Assembly (NCBI RefSeq): GCF_927798175.1
Contig: NZ_CAKMMP010000003.1
Span: 310,001-374,000 of the forward strand
Origin: Paenibacillus sp. JJ-223
GTDB taxonomy: Bacteria; Bacillota; Bacilli; Paenibacillales; Paenibacillaceae
DNA: 64,000 bases
Direction: 5' to 3'
A program made the translations under genes and the position numbers. Below the pieces are notes generated by a model. That model did not search any database and had not been told where the DNA came from. It was given only the letters and a program-made list of their open reading frames with translations. The stretch's first letter is position 1, and every line of letters begins with the position of its first letter. Below, piece by piece: positions 25,767 to 35,115 of the stretch.

Positions 25767-26606
25767 ATGGGAAAGTGGATGATATTGCTTTCAATTCTAG
25801 CTGTTGCTGCTTTGAGTGCTTGTTCAACCGCCGGCTCCACGGTGAGTGATGATCTTATTCTGGTTGAGGGTGGTACGTTTAAGAGCAGTAAGTCCGCTTA
25901 TAGCGGCAAGGACGTTACCCTGTCTGATTTCTATATCGGGAAAACCGAAGTGACTCAGAAGCAATGGATGGAGGTCATGGACAATAACCCGTCCGGCTTC
26001 AAAGGAGAAGACCGGCCGGTTGAGAGGGTAAGCTGGTATGACGCGGTGGAATATTGCAACAAGCGCAGCATCAAAGAAGGTTTGAAACCTTATTATACAA
26101 TTGATAAGAATACAACCGATCCAAATAATAAAAATGAATATGATAACCTGAAATGGACCGTTACCATCAACGAAGGATCAAACGGCTATCGCCTGCCTAC
26201 AGCGGCGGAGTGGGAATATGCTGCAAGCGGAGGGCAGAAAAGCAAGAATTATACGTATAGCGGCAGCAACAATGCTGATGAAGTGGCCTGGTACTGGATG
26301 AATGCGGGGGACAAGCCGTTAACCGGAGAATGGAGCTGGCCGGTCATTGAGAACAACCGCACACAAACGAAACCTGTCGGTACACAGAAGGCCAATGAGT
26401 TGGGCATTCATGATATGTCCGGCAATGTAAGAGAATGGTGCTGGGAATGGCACAGCCACCCGGAAAGCCCGGAGAATACTTGGCGAGTAACCAAGGGCGG
26501 AGGCTGGGTCAGCGGGATGAACAATTTGGAGATCTCTTTTCCAGGCAAATTCGATGCTAATGGCTTAGGGCCCGATCAGGGTTTGAGGGTTGTACGAGGA
26601 AAATAA
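25767..26606 (+). CDS. SUMF1/formylglycine-generating-enzyme-like lipoprotein
   Basis: A 279-residue surface lipoprotein: signal peptide with lipobox LSAC (Cys19), then a single FGE-sulfatase (SUMF1) domain. Typical motifs are VEGGTFKS, YIGKTEVTQKQWMEVMD, PVERVSWYDAVEYCNKRS, YRLPTAAEWEYAASGG, GIHDMSGNVREWCWEW and GLRVVRGK. The last third, which holds the two catalytic cysteines in true formylglycine-generating enzymes, reads TKGGGWVSGMNNLEISFPGK with no cysteine, so sulfatase activation is unlikely; such domains often serve binding roles. AAGGAGG precedes the start. Lying between a xylanase and a lichenase, it may help hold or recognise glycans at the surface. The start of the next gene is 190 bases away. 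Confidence 0.85.
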   Translation: MGKWMILLSILAVAALSACSTAGSTVSDDLILVEGGTFKSSKSAYSGKDVTLSDFYIGKTEVTQKQWMEVMDNNPSGFKGEDRPVERVSWYDAVEYCNKRSIKEGLKPYYTIDKNTTDPNNKNEYDNLKWTVTINEGSNGYRLPTAAEWEYAASGGQKSKNYTYSGSNNADEVAWYWMNAGDKPLTGEWSWPVIENNRTQTKPVGTQKANELGIHDMSGNVREWCWEWHSHPESPENTWRVTKGGGWVSGMNNLEISFPGKFDANGLGPDQGLRVVRGK

Positions 26607-26752
26607 AGGGGGTCCCTTCAATAGAGAAGGGTTCTTTCCTTTGAAACTAAAAAGATCATTTTGAACCAATCATCTTTAAAAATGAATATCTGTTCTTTCA
26701 AGTTTGTTATAGTTCGAATAAGGAGAAGTGTATAAAATGGGGACAACACCCA

Positions 26753-26767
26753 TGTAAGCGCTTTAAA
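26753..26767 (+). promoter_or_regulatory. Catabolite-responsive element (cre) upstream of the lichenase gene
   Basis: TGTAAGCGCTTTAAA matches the CcpA core TGWAARCGYTW exactly. It lies about 15 bases downstream of a TATAAA (26731-26736) and 30 bases before the start codon, a roadblock-type position. Confidence 0.75.
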
Positions 26768-26798
26768 TTAAGTGGGTGAATTTGAATGGAGGTGTATG

Positions 26799-27512
26799 AT
26801 GAAAAGAAAGACATGGGTTGCGTTAATGGTTTCGGGAGTGGTTTCATTATTATTTTCAGTAAGCGCTTTCGCGGGGTATGTATTTTGGGAGCCGCTAACG
26901 TACCACAACCCGAGCACATGGCAAAAGGCTGATGGTTATTCCAATGGTTCGATGTTTAACTGCACCTGGAGGGCGAATAATGTTAATTTTACGAGTGACG
27001 GCAAACTGAGGCTGGGTTTGACAAGTTCTGCATACAACAAATTCGATTGCGGGGAATACCGAACAACCAACAAACATGGGTATGGTCTGTACGAGGTGAG
27101 CATGAAGCCTGCCAAAAATACGGGAGTCGTGTCTTCCTTCTTCACCTATACAGGGCCTGCGGACGGGACGCAGTGGGATGAGATTGATATTGAATTTTTG
27201 GGAAAAGACACGACGAAAGTGCAATTCAATTATTACACGAACGGCGTCGGCGGTCATGAAAAAATCATCAATCTGGGCTTTGATGCGTCCCAAGGCTTTC
27301 ATACGTATGCATTCGACTGGCAGCCCGGTTATATCAAGTGGTATGTCGACGGTGTTCTGAAACATACGGCCACAACGAACATTCCGAAGACGCCGGGTAA
27401 AATTATGATGAACCTGTGGAACGGAACTGGCGTGGATCACTGGCTTGGACCGTACAATGGAGCCAATCCGCTGTATGCCGAATACGACTGGGTGAAGTAT
27501 ACAAGCAACTAA
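26799..27512 (+). CDS. bglS: GH16 endo-beta-1,3-1,4-glucanase (lichenase)
   Basis: A 237-residue secreted enzyme that hydrolyses mixed-linkage beta-glucan. After the signal peptide (residues 1-25, ending SAFA) the mature protein has the Bacillus/Paenibacillus lichenase hallmarks: FWEPLTYHN, Cys55 and Cys84 for the conserved disulfide, and the active site [10 protein letters not shown] with nucleophile Glu128, Asp130 and acid/base Glu132. Two ATGs are adjacent (26796, 26799); GGAGG at 26788-26792 is 3 and 6 bases away, which favours 26799. It is preceded by a cre site and followed by a strong terminator, so it is a separate transcript from the xylanase group. Confidence 0.96.
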   Translation: MKRKTWVALMVSGVVSLLFSVSAFAGYVFWEPLTYHNPSTWQKADGYSNGSMFNCTWRANNVNFTSDGKLRLGLTSSAYNKFDCGEYRTTNKHGYGLYEVSMKPAKNTGVVSSFFTYTGPADGTQWDEIDIEFLGKDTTKVQFNYYTNGVGGHEKIINLGFDASQGFHTYAFDWQPGYIKWYVDGVLKHTATTNIPKTPGKIMMNLWNGTGVDHWLGPYNGANPLYAEYDWVKYTSN

Positions 27513-27546
27513 AATGGCCAAAGCACAATAAAGTAAAATCATGAAA

Positions 27547-27585
27547 GGGAAAGTGGAGAGGTATGCTCTCCGCTTTCCCTCTTTT
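27547..27585 (+). terminator. Rho-independent terminator after the lichenase gene
   Basis: A 14-bp stem, GGGAAAGTGGAGAG with CTCTCCGCTTTCCC (one G-T/mismatch), loop of 5 bases, then TCTTTTT. Confidence 0.93.
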
Positions 27586-27819
27586 TAATTGCATAAAAAA
27601 GGGAGTCCGGAAGCGAAAAATACAGATGATTAAACGAAAAAACGGCTGTTTTTTTGCATTTTTACAAGGAACATTGCACTAATACAACATTCATATCCAT
27701 TTTCCAATATCCTAAATTAATGCAATAAATGTTGTAATATTAGTATGGGCATACATACGGATCATTCATTATGATGGACTCTGTAAACAACATTACTACA
27801 TAGACAGGGGGAACAAAGG
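27586..27819 (+). promoter_or_regulatory. Promoter region of the first importer's binding protein
   Basis: A ~230-base AT-rich stretch without a gene. It contains GTTGTAATATTAGTAT (27731-27746), also found with two changes in the kinase/permease intergenic region (33124-33139), and an inverted partial copy CTAATACAAC (27679-27688). These are candidate operator sites for the neighbouring YesN-type regulator. Confidence 0.45.
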
Positions 27820-29508
27820 TTGGACATGAGCAAAAAAAGAAAAATAGGCAGTTTGGCGCTCGCCGGAGTGTTCGCGCTTTCCGCTGTACTCAGCGGGTGC
27901 GGCAGCAGTGGACAGAGTAAAGAAGCTGCGTCGAGCACACCAAGTGCTGCACTGGAGATGAAGGATGGTAAATATGATCCGCCTGTCAGCATCACGTATT
28001 TGCGGCCATGGGGTCCGGATGTGAAGTTCAAATCAGGTGAGGACCAGGACAACAACGTACACACCAAATGGGCAAAAGACAAGCTCGGCATTGAATTGAA
28101 AAATCAGTGGGTTTCACCGTCCACCAATAATGCATTCGAAACCAAGCTGCGCCTCTCGCTTGCTTCCAATGCGGAGATGCCAGACATTATCTCGTATCGC
28201 GGGGAGTTCAATCTGGTGCGCGAGTTGATCGAAACTGGCAAATTTGCAGATGCTGGCGAATTGTTTGATCAATATGCGAGTGATACGTGGAAAGCAGCCG
28301 TTAATGAAGATCCTTCCGTATGGTACCCGTACATGCAGGACGGCAAACGAATCGGCATTCCGATTCTCGACTATGCCTATAACGGAGATCCGGTGATGTG
28401 GATTCGGGAAGACTGGATGAAAAAATTCAATCTGAAAGCACCGGAAACATTAAGTGATCTTGAAGTAATCATGGAAACGTTTACAAACAAAGATCCGGAT
28501 GGAAACGGCAAAAAAGATACGTATGGTCTGACGATCGGATTCAAAAATTGGTTGAACACCTGGATGTCTGATGCAGGCTGGATTTTCGGAGCGTATGGCA
28601 CGATGCCGAATCAATGGAACCTGAATGCAGATGGCAAGCTTGAATATGGCTCCGTCACACCTGGTGCAAAACAGGCTCTTGCCACATTGCAGGACTGGAT
28701 GAGCAAAGGGTATATCCCGGAAGAAGCGGGCGTTTATGACGAGACCAAAGCTGCGGAAGAATTTACGGCAGGTAAAGCAGGCATTGTTGTAGGACCTCAC
28801 TGGATGCCGTCATGGCCGCTGGAGGATGTGAAGAAAAATAATCCGGAAGCTGAATACAAAGCTTATCCCATTCCGGCCGGACCAGACGGCAAAGCAGGCA
28901 GACGTGGTACATCGAACGGTAATGGCGTGATCCTGATTAACAAGGACATGAAGAACCCGGAAGCCTTCTTCACCTACCAGAACTATCTCTTTGACCACTA
29001 TGCGAATCCAACAGAAGGCGATGAATTCGAACACGGCTTCGCTGAAGGATATGACTGGGCTATGGTTGACGGCAAACCTTCTACAGATGCCGGTGCGACC
29101 GGCGGTTATTTGCCTGAGAAGTACACGTTGACATTTGACGGTGCACGGATTCCAAGTCTGAGCATGACCACACTCGCGAAGCTTGCAAGCGGGGAAGAAG
29201 CAACAACGCCTTTCGAGAAAAAAATGAAATCCGGCGTGCCGGAACCGATGCTTGCAGCAGCCAAAATTGTTATGGATCAAAAAGATATCGTCTATAACCA
29301 AATGTTCACAGGCGCTCCAACCATGACGATGCAAATGAACAACGATATTCTGTCGAAGATGGAGAAGGATTTGTTCTCGCAGATCGTTTATGGCAAAGCT
29401 CCGGTAGACGCGTTTGACGGCTTTGTCGAGAAGTGGAAATCTTCCGGCGGGGATCAGATTACGCAGGAAGTAAACGAGTGGTATCAATCCGTAACAAGCG
29501 GAAAATAA
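27820..29508 (+). CDS. Extracellular solute-binding lipoprotein (carbohydrate ABC importer, LipO/YtcQ-like)
   Basis: A 562-residue substrate receptor of the large family-1-like class that accompanies YesM/YesN systems. Lipobox LSGC gives Cys27 as lipid anchor, followed by a Ser/Ala linker. The calcium-loop-like DPDGNGKKDTYGLTIG (about residues 225-240) is typical of this class, as is the C-terminal SGGDQITQEVNEWYQ. TTG at 27820 has AGGGGG eight bases upstream; an ATG two codons later is the alternative. The partner permeases lie 3.7 kb away (33230-35074) on the same strand, with the divergent kinase/regulator pair between. The ligand is probably a beta-glucan oligosaccharide, judged only from the downstream GH16 gene. 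Confidence 0.93.
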   Translation: MDMSKKRKIGSLALAGVFALSAVLSGCGSSGQSKEAASSTPSAALEMKDGKYDPPVSITYLRPWGPDVKFKSGEDQDNNVHTKWAKDKLGIELKNQWVSPSTNNAFETKLRLSLASNAEMPDIISYRGEFNLVRELIETGKFADAGELFDQYASDTWKAAVNEDPSVWYPYMQDGKRIGIPILDYAYNGDPVMWIREDWMKKFNLKAPETLSDLEVIMETFTNKDPDGNGKKDTYGLTIGFKNWLNTWMSDAGWIFGAYGTMPNQWNLNADGKLEYGSVTPGAKQALATLQDWMSKGYIPEEAGVYDETKAAEEFTAGKAGIVVGPHWMPSWPLEDVKKNNPEAEYKAYPIPAGPDGKAGRRGTSNGNGVILINKDMKNPEAFFTYQNYLFDHYANPTEGDEFEHGFAEGYDWAMVDGKPSTDAGATGGYLPEKYTLTFDGARIPSLSMTTLAKLASGEEATTPFEKKMKSGVPEPMLAAAKIVMDQKDIVYNQMFTGAPTMTMQMNNDILSKMEKDLFSQIVYGKAPVDAFDGFVEKWKSSGGDQITQEVNEWYQSVTSGK

Positions 29509-29603
29509 AGCGAAAGATTAATTACAACAGCTGCATGAGCAGTCTTGTTCGTATGAATAGACTAAGTCGTGTGAACAACTGGACCAAGAAGCAAACGAAA
29601 TTG

Positions 29604-29641
29604 AAAAGGCATTGTCGGAGATCATTCCGGCAATGCCTTTT
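29604..29641. terminator. Bidirectional terminator between convergent genes
   Basis: AAAAGGCATTG-T-CGGA (29604-29619) pairs with TCCG-G-CAATGCCTTTT (29626-29641). A-run on the left and T-run on the right let it end both the binding-protein transcript and the convergent regulator transcript. Confidence 0.88.
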
Positions 29642-29724
29642 GGCTGTACGGGCGTTGGAACAAGCGCGTCTCACATCTCTAGGTTCGGGCAATCGAACAG
29701 CCAGCCTTTGGATTCCGCGTTGTA

Positions 29725-31365
29725 TCACACGGGCAGATTCTCCCTGTACTCTTGCGGGGTCACGTCATAGAATTTTTTGAACACCCGGATAAAATAGGCG
29801 GTATTGTTGTACCCGACAAGCTCGGCAATCTCAAATACTTTTGCACTGGATGAACGCAGGTAATACGCTGCTTTTTCCATACGCAACCGATACACATAGG
29901 CGGTAAGAGCTTCTCCTGTCTCTGCCTTGTATACCTTGGACAAATACACCGGATGAAGGTGAACATGCTCTGCTATAGCGGGCAAGGAAACGTCACCAGC
30001 GAGGTGATGGTCTACAAAGCTTTTGACACTGCGCACGATCGTGCTGTGATTGTCCTTCAGCTCTTGTTCCGCATCCTCACTGATCGAATGAAGCGTCCGG
30101 ATGGACCAGTCTTTCAGCTGCTGCGCGGTGGCATAACTCGGTGCATGAAAGTATCGATACGTTTCGGCAGGAAGCACGGAAGAGATCTGTTTGCCGTTCT
30201 TGTGAATGATGTAAGCAAACGCCCCCGCCAAGGCATGATACACTTCGATGGTCGTTTCCGCAATGTCATGATGCTCGCCTGAATGCAGCAGTTCATCAAA
30301 GATTACCTCGATTTTCTGCTCCACTTCGTCAAAACGTCCGGCTTCCAGCAAACTGATCAGCGTAGGCGGTTTGTACAAGGAACGGATCGCCGGCACCGGA
30401 TGCACATCCGGATCATCCGAAGCCGTAACGAACAGGCCTCGTACCTGACCCATCCGCTTGCGCATGGAACGTACGGCTCCCTCGTAAATTTCACCGATCT
30501 CGTAAGGAAACTTGCCCCAATGGGAGACCGAGATGGAGATGGCGCCTTTCAAGTAGAGCTGTACATTCGTTTGAATCTGGGCTGCATACTGCTCCAGCAG
30601 GGCTTGCGGTTTCTCATCCTTGGTCAACCCTGTTGATGCGCCGTGTTTAACGCTGGCCAGTACAACAAGATAATCGTGGACATCCCGTGTGTGCCAGATA
30701 TGAAAATGATGCTGCATCACTTCACTGATGATATTGCATATCGCGTATTCCATTAGAGAAAGATCATGCTGGCCCATCTCGGATAAATGCTCCTCCATAC
30801 GGATCACCAGCATGCCCAGTTCTTCACCGATCGAGTAGGGCAGCTCCAGCAATTCAAGCTTGTCCGACAGGGCTTGCGGAGAATAGGTTTTGCCTGTGAG
30901 GAGTTCATGAAGCATGGTCGATTGCAATAGAGGCAGGTTCTCCTGAAAAGCATGCAAGGCACGTTGATATGACGCAGCAGTTTCCCATTTTTGCTTGATC
31001 CGGTCCACGAGTCGCTGCACGGTCTCGATCAGGTCTTCATCACTAACAGGCTTGAGCAAATAGTCGAAACTTTCCAGCGCCATCGCCTGTTTGGCATATT
31101 CAAAATCGGCATATCCCGATAAAAGAACGGTCTGCACATGCGGCCAGCGTTCGTGAATGGCTGAAATCAGCGCAATGCCGGACATCTCCGGCATGCGAAT
31201 GTCTGTAATAACGATATCAATATCGTGATTTTCCATGATTTCAAGCGCTACCGCGCCGGACAAGGCTTCGTGAACCGTGCCGATTCCGCAGCTCTCCCAT
31301 GGAATCGTTTCGGCTAACGTTTCCACGACCGATTTTTCATCGTCAACCAATAAAATCTGTAACAT
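29725..31365 (-). CDS. YesN-type response regulator with AraC DNA-binding domain
   Basis: A 546-residue regulator. The receiver domain (residues 1-120) has the acidic pair in LLVDDE, phospho-acceptor Asp55 in VITDIRMP and the Lys of LLKPVSD. A ~300-residue middle region precedes a C-terminal pair of AraC helix-turn-helix motifs (LPAIAEHVHLHPVYLSKVYK and IAELVGYNNTAYFIRVFKKF). AGGTGA eight bases before 31365 favours ATG there over GTG 31374. It follows the sensor kinase by nine bases. The pair presumably activates the flanking binding-protein, permease and glucanase genes when the oligosaccharide is sensed outside. Confidence 0.94.
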   Translation of the reverse strand: MLQILLVDDEKSVVETLAETIPWESCGIGTVHEALSGAVALEIMENHDIDIVITDIRMPEMSGIALISAIHERWPHVQTVLLSGYADFEYAKQAMALESFDYLLKPVSDEDLIETVQRLVDRIKQKWETAASYQRALHAFQENLPLLQSTMLHELLTGKTYSPQALSDKLELLELPYSIGEELGMLVIRMEEHLSEMGQHDLSLMEYAICNIISEVMQHHFHIWHTRDVHDYLVVLASVKHGASTGLTKDEKPQALLEQYAAQIQTNVQLYLKGAISISVSHWGKFPYEIGEIYEGAVRSMRKRMGQVRGLFVTASDDPDVHPVPAIRSLYKPPTLISLLEAGRFDEVEQKIEVIFDELLHSGEHHDIAETTIEVYHALAGAFAYIIHKNGKQISSVLPAETYRYFHAPSYATAQQLKDWSIRTLHSISEDAEQELKDNHSTIVRSVKSFVDHHLAGDVSLPAIAEHVHLHPVYLSKVYKAETGEALTAYVYRLRMEKAAYYLRSSSAKVFEIAELVGYNNTAYFIRVFKKFYDVTPQEYRENLPV

Positions 31366-31374
31366 GCGTATCAC

Positions 31375-33084
31375 CTACTCTTTGATATTGTCGTTCCATG
31401 TGATGCTTACTTTAACGCCGCCGGTTGGCGAATGTTCATAATGTAGTCCGGCCCCGTCACCATACAAAAAGTACAAACGTTGATGAACGTTCCAGGTGCC
31501 GCAACCCATATGTTCATCCAGTGGTTTCAACAGATTGCTCTTCAATTGATTCAGCTGTTCATCCGTCATGCCAAGTCCGCTGTCTTCAACGGTAATCTTG
31601 TACTTGTCATCCTTGCAATCTGCAAAAATGGTAATATGGCCGTCCTCGGATCGAGGCTCAATGCCATGAATGATAGCGTTCTCTACGATAGGCTGAAGCG
31701 TGAGTCTTGGAACGGTTTTGTCCAAAATATCATCAGGTACGTCGATCGTAAAATGCATCCGTTCCAGTCTCAACGACTGGATTTCCAAATAATTTTTGAC
31801 CATTGTCAGTTCTTCCTTGACCGTGGCTTGATCCTTCTCCGACCTTGTTATGTATCGATAATACTCACCCAGATTCAGAGCCATGGCGACCACGGCTTTT
31901 TCGTTTTTCATCCTGGCCATGTTTTTGATGTAGAAGAGGCAGTTATAAAGAAAATGCGGATTAATCTGCGACTGCAATTGCTTCAGCGTAGCTTCGCGTC
32001 TTCTCAGCTGCTCCTCGTACACATTCTCGATCAATTCCTGAATGCGCTGGGCCATGATGTTAAATCGTGCAAACAGCAGACTGAACTCGTTCCGTGACGA
32101 ATGCTGCAAACGAACGGAAAAGTCCCCGGTCGACAAGCGATTCGTACCTTTCACCAGTTGAAGAAGCGGGAGTTGAACGCTCCGGTACAAGACATACAAC
32201 ACAACAACGCTCATGGCGATCAGTACCGTGATGGAAGCAAAAAAGAGATTGCGGCTGCTCGTAATCGGTCTCAGAATTTGCTGCATGGGAACATAATCGA
32301 CATAATACCATCCCAGGCTGCCGGATTGAATATAGGAAACATAGTATTCGGTATGATCCAGGTTGGTAGTAAAGCCGCCTTTGCCTTGCAAGTCCATCTC
32401 CCGCAGTTTGCTTTGAACCGCTTTCAAGGTGTCATTGCCGCTGCTGTTGCTGATCAGGCCGAGTTCTGGATGAAACATGAAGGGATCGCCCTTGTTATTT
32501 AACTTGTTCTGATCCAGCATCGCCGTCAAATGACGAACAGGGAAGCTGATCTTTGTGATTAATCTGGCTTTGTCCGGTTTGATGCTCGCTGTGGTCGGGT
32601 CCGTGGTGTACCATTCAAACTGGTTAAGCGCATACGTCCATGATTTCGAGAGCGGTTTCGTGAATTCGTTTTCCCGGTACGGAATAGAAGCATAATAATC
32701 CGTCGAGATGACTTTTTGCAAACGCGGAAAATACAACGTAATCGTTGAATGCCATTTGCTGGCCGCATTGTACAGGTTCAACTTTTCAAGAATGGCGCTG
32801 CCTACCTTGACACGTTCATAAGGGTTATCTTTATAGTCCGGACGCTGGTATTCCTGAATGCTGGAATCCTGGCCAATGGACATGCCGTAAAGAGACAATT
32901 GGTAAATATTGGATTCTACCGAATCGGCAAAAGTCGATAGATGATTCATCGAATTATTCTGGATTTCATGTTCGATCACGCGTACGCTCTCCCTGTTCGA
33001 GTACGTGTACAGAAACAGCACCAGTACCAGCAATACGATGAACAGCAGGGTGATTTTGGTAAAGACATTCAGACGGGCGAACAA
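31375..33084 (-). CDS. YesM-type membrane sensor histidine kinase
   Basis: A 569-residue kinase: membrane helix 1 (about 10-28), a ~245-residue extracellular sensor region, helix 2 (about 280-300), HAMP linker (about 300-352), and a His_kinase segment with phospho-acceptor His377 in QINPHFLYN. The HATPase domain shows VENAIIHG (N box) and VEDSGLGM (G1 box). This is the LytS/YesM type with no classical HisKA dimer motif. TTG start with GAGGAGG eight bases before. It is first in a two-gene transcript with the response regulator and divergent from the permeases. The ligand is presumably the sugar carried by the neighbouring importer. Confidence 0.94.
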   Translation of the reverse strand: MFARLNVFTKITLLFIVLLVLVLFLYTYSNRESVRVIEHEIQNNSMNHLSTFADSVESNIYQLSLYGMSIGQDSSIQEYQRPDYKDNPYERVKVGSAILEKLNLYNAASKWHSTITLYFPRLQKVISTDYYASIPYRENEFTKPLSKSWTYALNQFEWYTTDPTTASIKPDKARLITKISFPVRHLTAMLDQNKLNNKGDPFMFHPELGLISNSSGNDTLKAVQSKLREMDLQGKGGFTTNLDHTEYYVSYIQSGSLGWYYVDYVPMQQILRPITSSRNLFFASITVLIAMSVVVLYVLYRSVQLPLLQLVKGTNRLSTGDFSVRLQHSSRNEFSLLFARFNIMAQRIQELIENVYEEQLRRREATLKQLQSQINPHFLYNCLFYIKNMARMKNEKAVVAMALNLGEYYRYITRSEKDQATVKEELTMVKNYLEIQSLRLERMHFTIDVPDDILDKTVPRLTLQPIVENAIIHGIEPRSEDGHITIFADCKDDKYKITVEDSGLGMTDEQLNQLKSNLLKPLDEHMGCGTWNVHQRLYFLYGDGAGLHYEHSPTGGVKVSITWNDNIKE

Positions 33085-33123
33085 CGTTCAACCTCCTCAA
33101 CTCATTTAAATATTGTTATCGTT

Positions 33124-33141
33124 GTTGCAATATTAGGATAT
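33124..33141. promoter_or_regulatory. Candidate operator shared with the binding-protein promoter
   Basis: GTTGCAATATTAGGATAT agrees with GTTGTAATATTAGTATGG (27731-27748) at 14 of 18 positions. It lies in the divergent kinase-permease intergenic region, about 40 bases upstream of the kinase and 90 upstream of the permease start. Confidence 0.45.
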
Positions 33142-33229
33142 AGATCGCAAATGGCCGTTGCTATAATTTTAATATACAAGTTCATGCGGACTTGTAAAAT
33201 ACAAAATTTAGAACATGGGGGATGTTGGG

Positions 33230-34180
33230 GTGAAGGAACATACGTTGGAAACGCCGCATAAACGGCGTGCCGCCAAGACGAAAAAACGCTGGAATATGCG
33301 GCGAAACTGGTCCTTGCATATGATGCTTGTACCGGCTGTTTTGCTGGCGATCATTTTTCAGTACATACCAATGGGCGGCATCGTCATCGCTTTTCAGGAT
33401 TTCAAGCCTTACTTGGGATTTACTGAATCCAAATGGGTTGGTTGGGATAATTTCAAATATTTGTTCTTGTATCCGGATGTTGGGCAAGTGATCTGGAACA
33501 CCCTGGTGATTGCTTTTTTCAAAATCATTGCAGGGCTGATCGCTCCATTTTTGTTCGCCATCTTGTTAAACGAGGTTCGCTTGGTCGCTTTTAAAAGGGT
33601 CAGCCAAACGCTCGTATATCTGCCGCACTTTCTCTCATGGGTCATTCTCGGCGGAATTTTGCTGGATATCCTGTCTCCGCAAGGAGGCATGGTGAACAAA
33701 CTTATCGTTGCGCTGGGCGGGGACCCCATATTTTTCCTGGGGGATGGAACGTGGTTTCGCATAACACTGATTGTCAGTGATGTCTGGAAGGAATTTGGTT
33801 TCGGCACGATCGTATTTCTGGCTTCTCTCTCGGGCATCAATCCGGCGTTGTACGAAGCGGCCGAAGTGGATGGAGCCAACCGGTTCAAGCAGACGCTGCA
33901 CATCACCATCCCTGCGCTGATGCCAATTACGATCGTACTTATGACACTCTCCATCGGAAACATTCTGAATGCAGGATTCGATCAGGTATTCAACCTGTAC
34001 AATCCGCTCGTTTACGACAAAGGAGACATTATCGATACTTTCGTATATCGACTCGGTATCTTGAACGGCAAGATGAGTTTTGCCACAGCGGTAGGTTTGT
34101 TCAAATCCGTGGTTGCGACCATTCTGATCGTTATCTCATACCGACTCGCTTACAAACTGGCTAACTATCGCGTGTTCTAG
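33230..34180 (+). CDS. Sugar ABC transporter permease (LplB/YtcP-partner type), subunit 1
   Basis: A ~316-residue inner-membrane subunit with six helices and a basic cytoplasmic N-terminus (HKRRAAKTKKRW). The EAA loop that docks the ATPase is YEAAEVDGANRFKQTLHITIP (near residue 213-232). Its N-terminal helix region MLVPAVLLAIIFQYIPMGG is typical of LplB-like permeases paired with large solute-binding lipoproteins. An ATG at 33215 has no ribosome site; GGGGG eight bases before GTG 33230 makes that start more likely. The second permease follows by 15 bases. The ATPase is not in this window. Confidence 0.93.
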   Translation: MKEHTLETPHKRRAAKTKKRWNMRRNWSLHMMLVPAVLLAIIFQYIPMGGIVIAFQDFKPYLGFTESKWVGWDNFKYLFLYPDVGQVIWNTLVIAFFKIIAGLIAPFLFAILLNEVRLVAFKRVSQTLVYLPHFLSWVILGGILLDILSPQGGMVNKLIVALGGDPIFFLGDGTWFRITLIVSDVWKEFGFGTIVFLASLSGINPALYEAAEVDGANRFKQTLHITIPALMPITIVLMTLSIGNILNAGFDQVFNLYNPLVYDKGDIIDTFVYRLGILNGKMSFATAVGLFKSVVATILIVISYRLAYKLANYRVF

Positions 34181-34195
34181 AGAGGAGAATAGGGC

Positions 34196-35074
34196 TTGTA
34201 TTACAAAACAAAAGGATATCGAATATTCAGCGTTGCCAATTATATTTTTCTCGGCGTATTATCGCTGCTCTGCATATTGCCTATCATTCATATTTTGGCC
34301 GTTTCGTTCAGCAGCATGGCTCCAGCCTCTTCGAATCTGGTCAGCTTCTGGCCGGTCGGCTTTACGACGGACGCCTACGTAAAGACGTTTGGCAATTCGA
34401 ACTTTATTGACTCCCTCTGGGTCTCGGTGAAACGGACCGTCATCGCTACCATCCTCGGTATGGTGATCATGCTGATTACGGCATTTCCGTTATCGAAGGA
34501 GGATATCAACTTTAGGGGCCGTTCGATCTACACATGGTTCTTCGTATTTACCATTTTGTTCAGCGGCGGCCTGATTCCAAGTTATATCCTGATTCAAAAA
34601 CTTGGTCTGATGGATACCATTTGGGCGCTGGTTCTGCCGGGAGCACTGTCTGTGTGGAATGTCATCCTGATGATGAACTTCTTCCGGGGCCTGCCCAAGG
34701 AACTGGAGGAAGCTGCCTATCTGGATGGTGCAGGTCATATCAAAACGCTGGCGCTGGTCTACGTGCCGCTGTCTCTTCCGGCCATTGCCACGCTGTCACT
34801 TTTCACCATGGTAGGTCAATGGAACTCCTGGTTTGACGGCATGATCTATATGTCGGACGTTAAAAATTATCCGCTTGCTTCGCTGCTTCAGACGATCATT
34901 GTGCAGCAGGATCTCAGCAAAATCAATGTAGACCCGTCCATGCTGGAGAACGTTTCCCAGCGTACGGTTCGGGCCGCTCAGATCTTTATCGGGGCACTGC
35001 CCATTCTGGTGATCTATCCATTTTTGCAACGCTTTTTCGTAAAAGGCATCGTCATCGGGGCAGTGAAGGAATAG
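34196..35074 (+). CDS. Carbohydrate ABC transporter permease, subunit 2 (YtcP-like)
   Basis: A 292-residue permease with six membrane helices, MalG/YtcP type. The EAA motif LEEAAYLDGAGHIKTLALVY is visible at about residues 175-195, preceded by MMNFFRGLPKE. The start is TTG with AGAGGAG eight bases upstream. It forms the heterodimeric channel with the permease encoded just before; the multidomain glucanase gene begins 42 bases after its stop and is probably co-transcribed, tying the importer to beta-1,3-glucan fragments. Confidence 0.94.
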   Translation: MYYKTKGYRIFSVANYIFLGVLSLLCILPIIHILAVSFSSMAPASSNLVSFWPVGFTTDAYVKTFGNSNFIDSLWVSVKRTVIATILGMVIMLITAFPLSKEDINFRGRSIYTWFFVFTILFSGGLIPSYILIQKLGLMDTIWALVLPGALSVWNVILMMNFFRGLPKELEEAAYLDGAGHIKTLALVYVPLSLPAIATLSLFTMVGQWNSWFDGMIYMSDVKNYPLASLLQTIIVQQDLSKINVDPSMLENVSQRTVRAAQIFIGALPILVIYPFLQRFFVKGIVIGAVKE

Positions 35075-35115
35075 CACTGCCCTGCATGTCAACATACATT
35101 AGGGGAGGAATACGA

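Noticed and set aside
26610..26640. Possible terminator after the SUMF1-like gene
   Set aside because: Only a 6-bp stem (CCCTTC with GAAGGG) with mismatched continuation; too weak to list as a feature.
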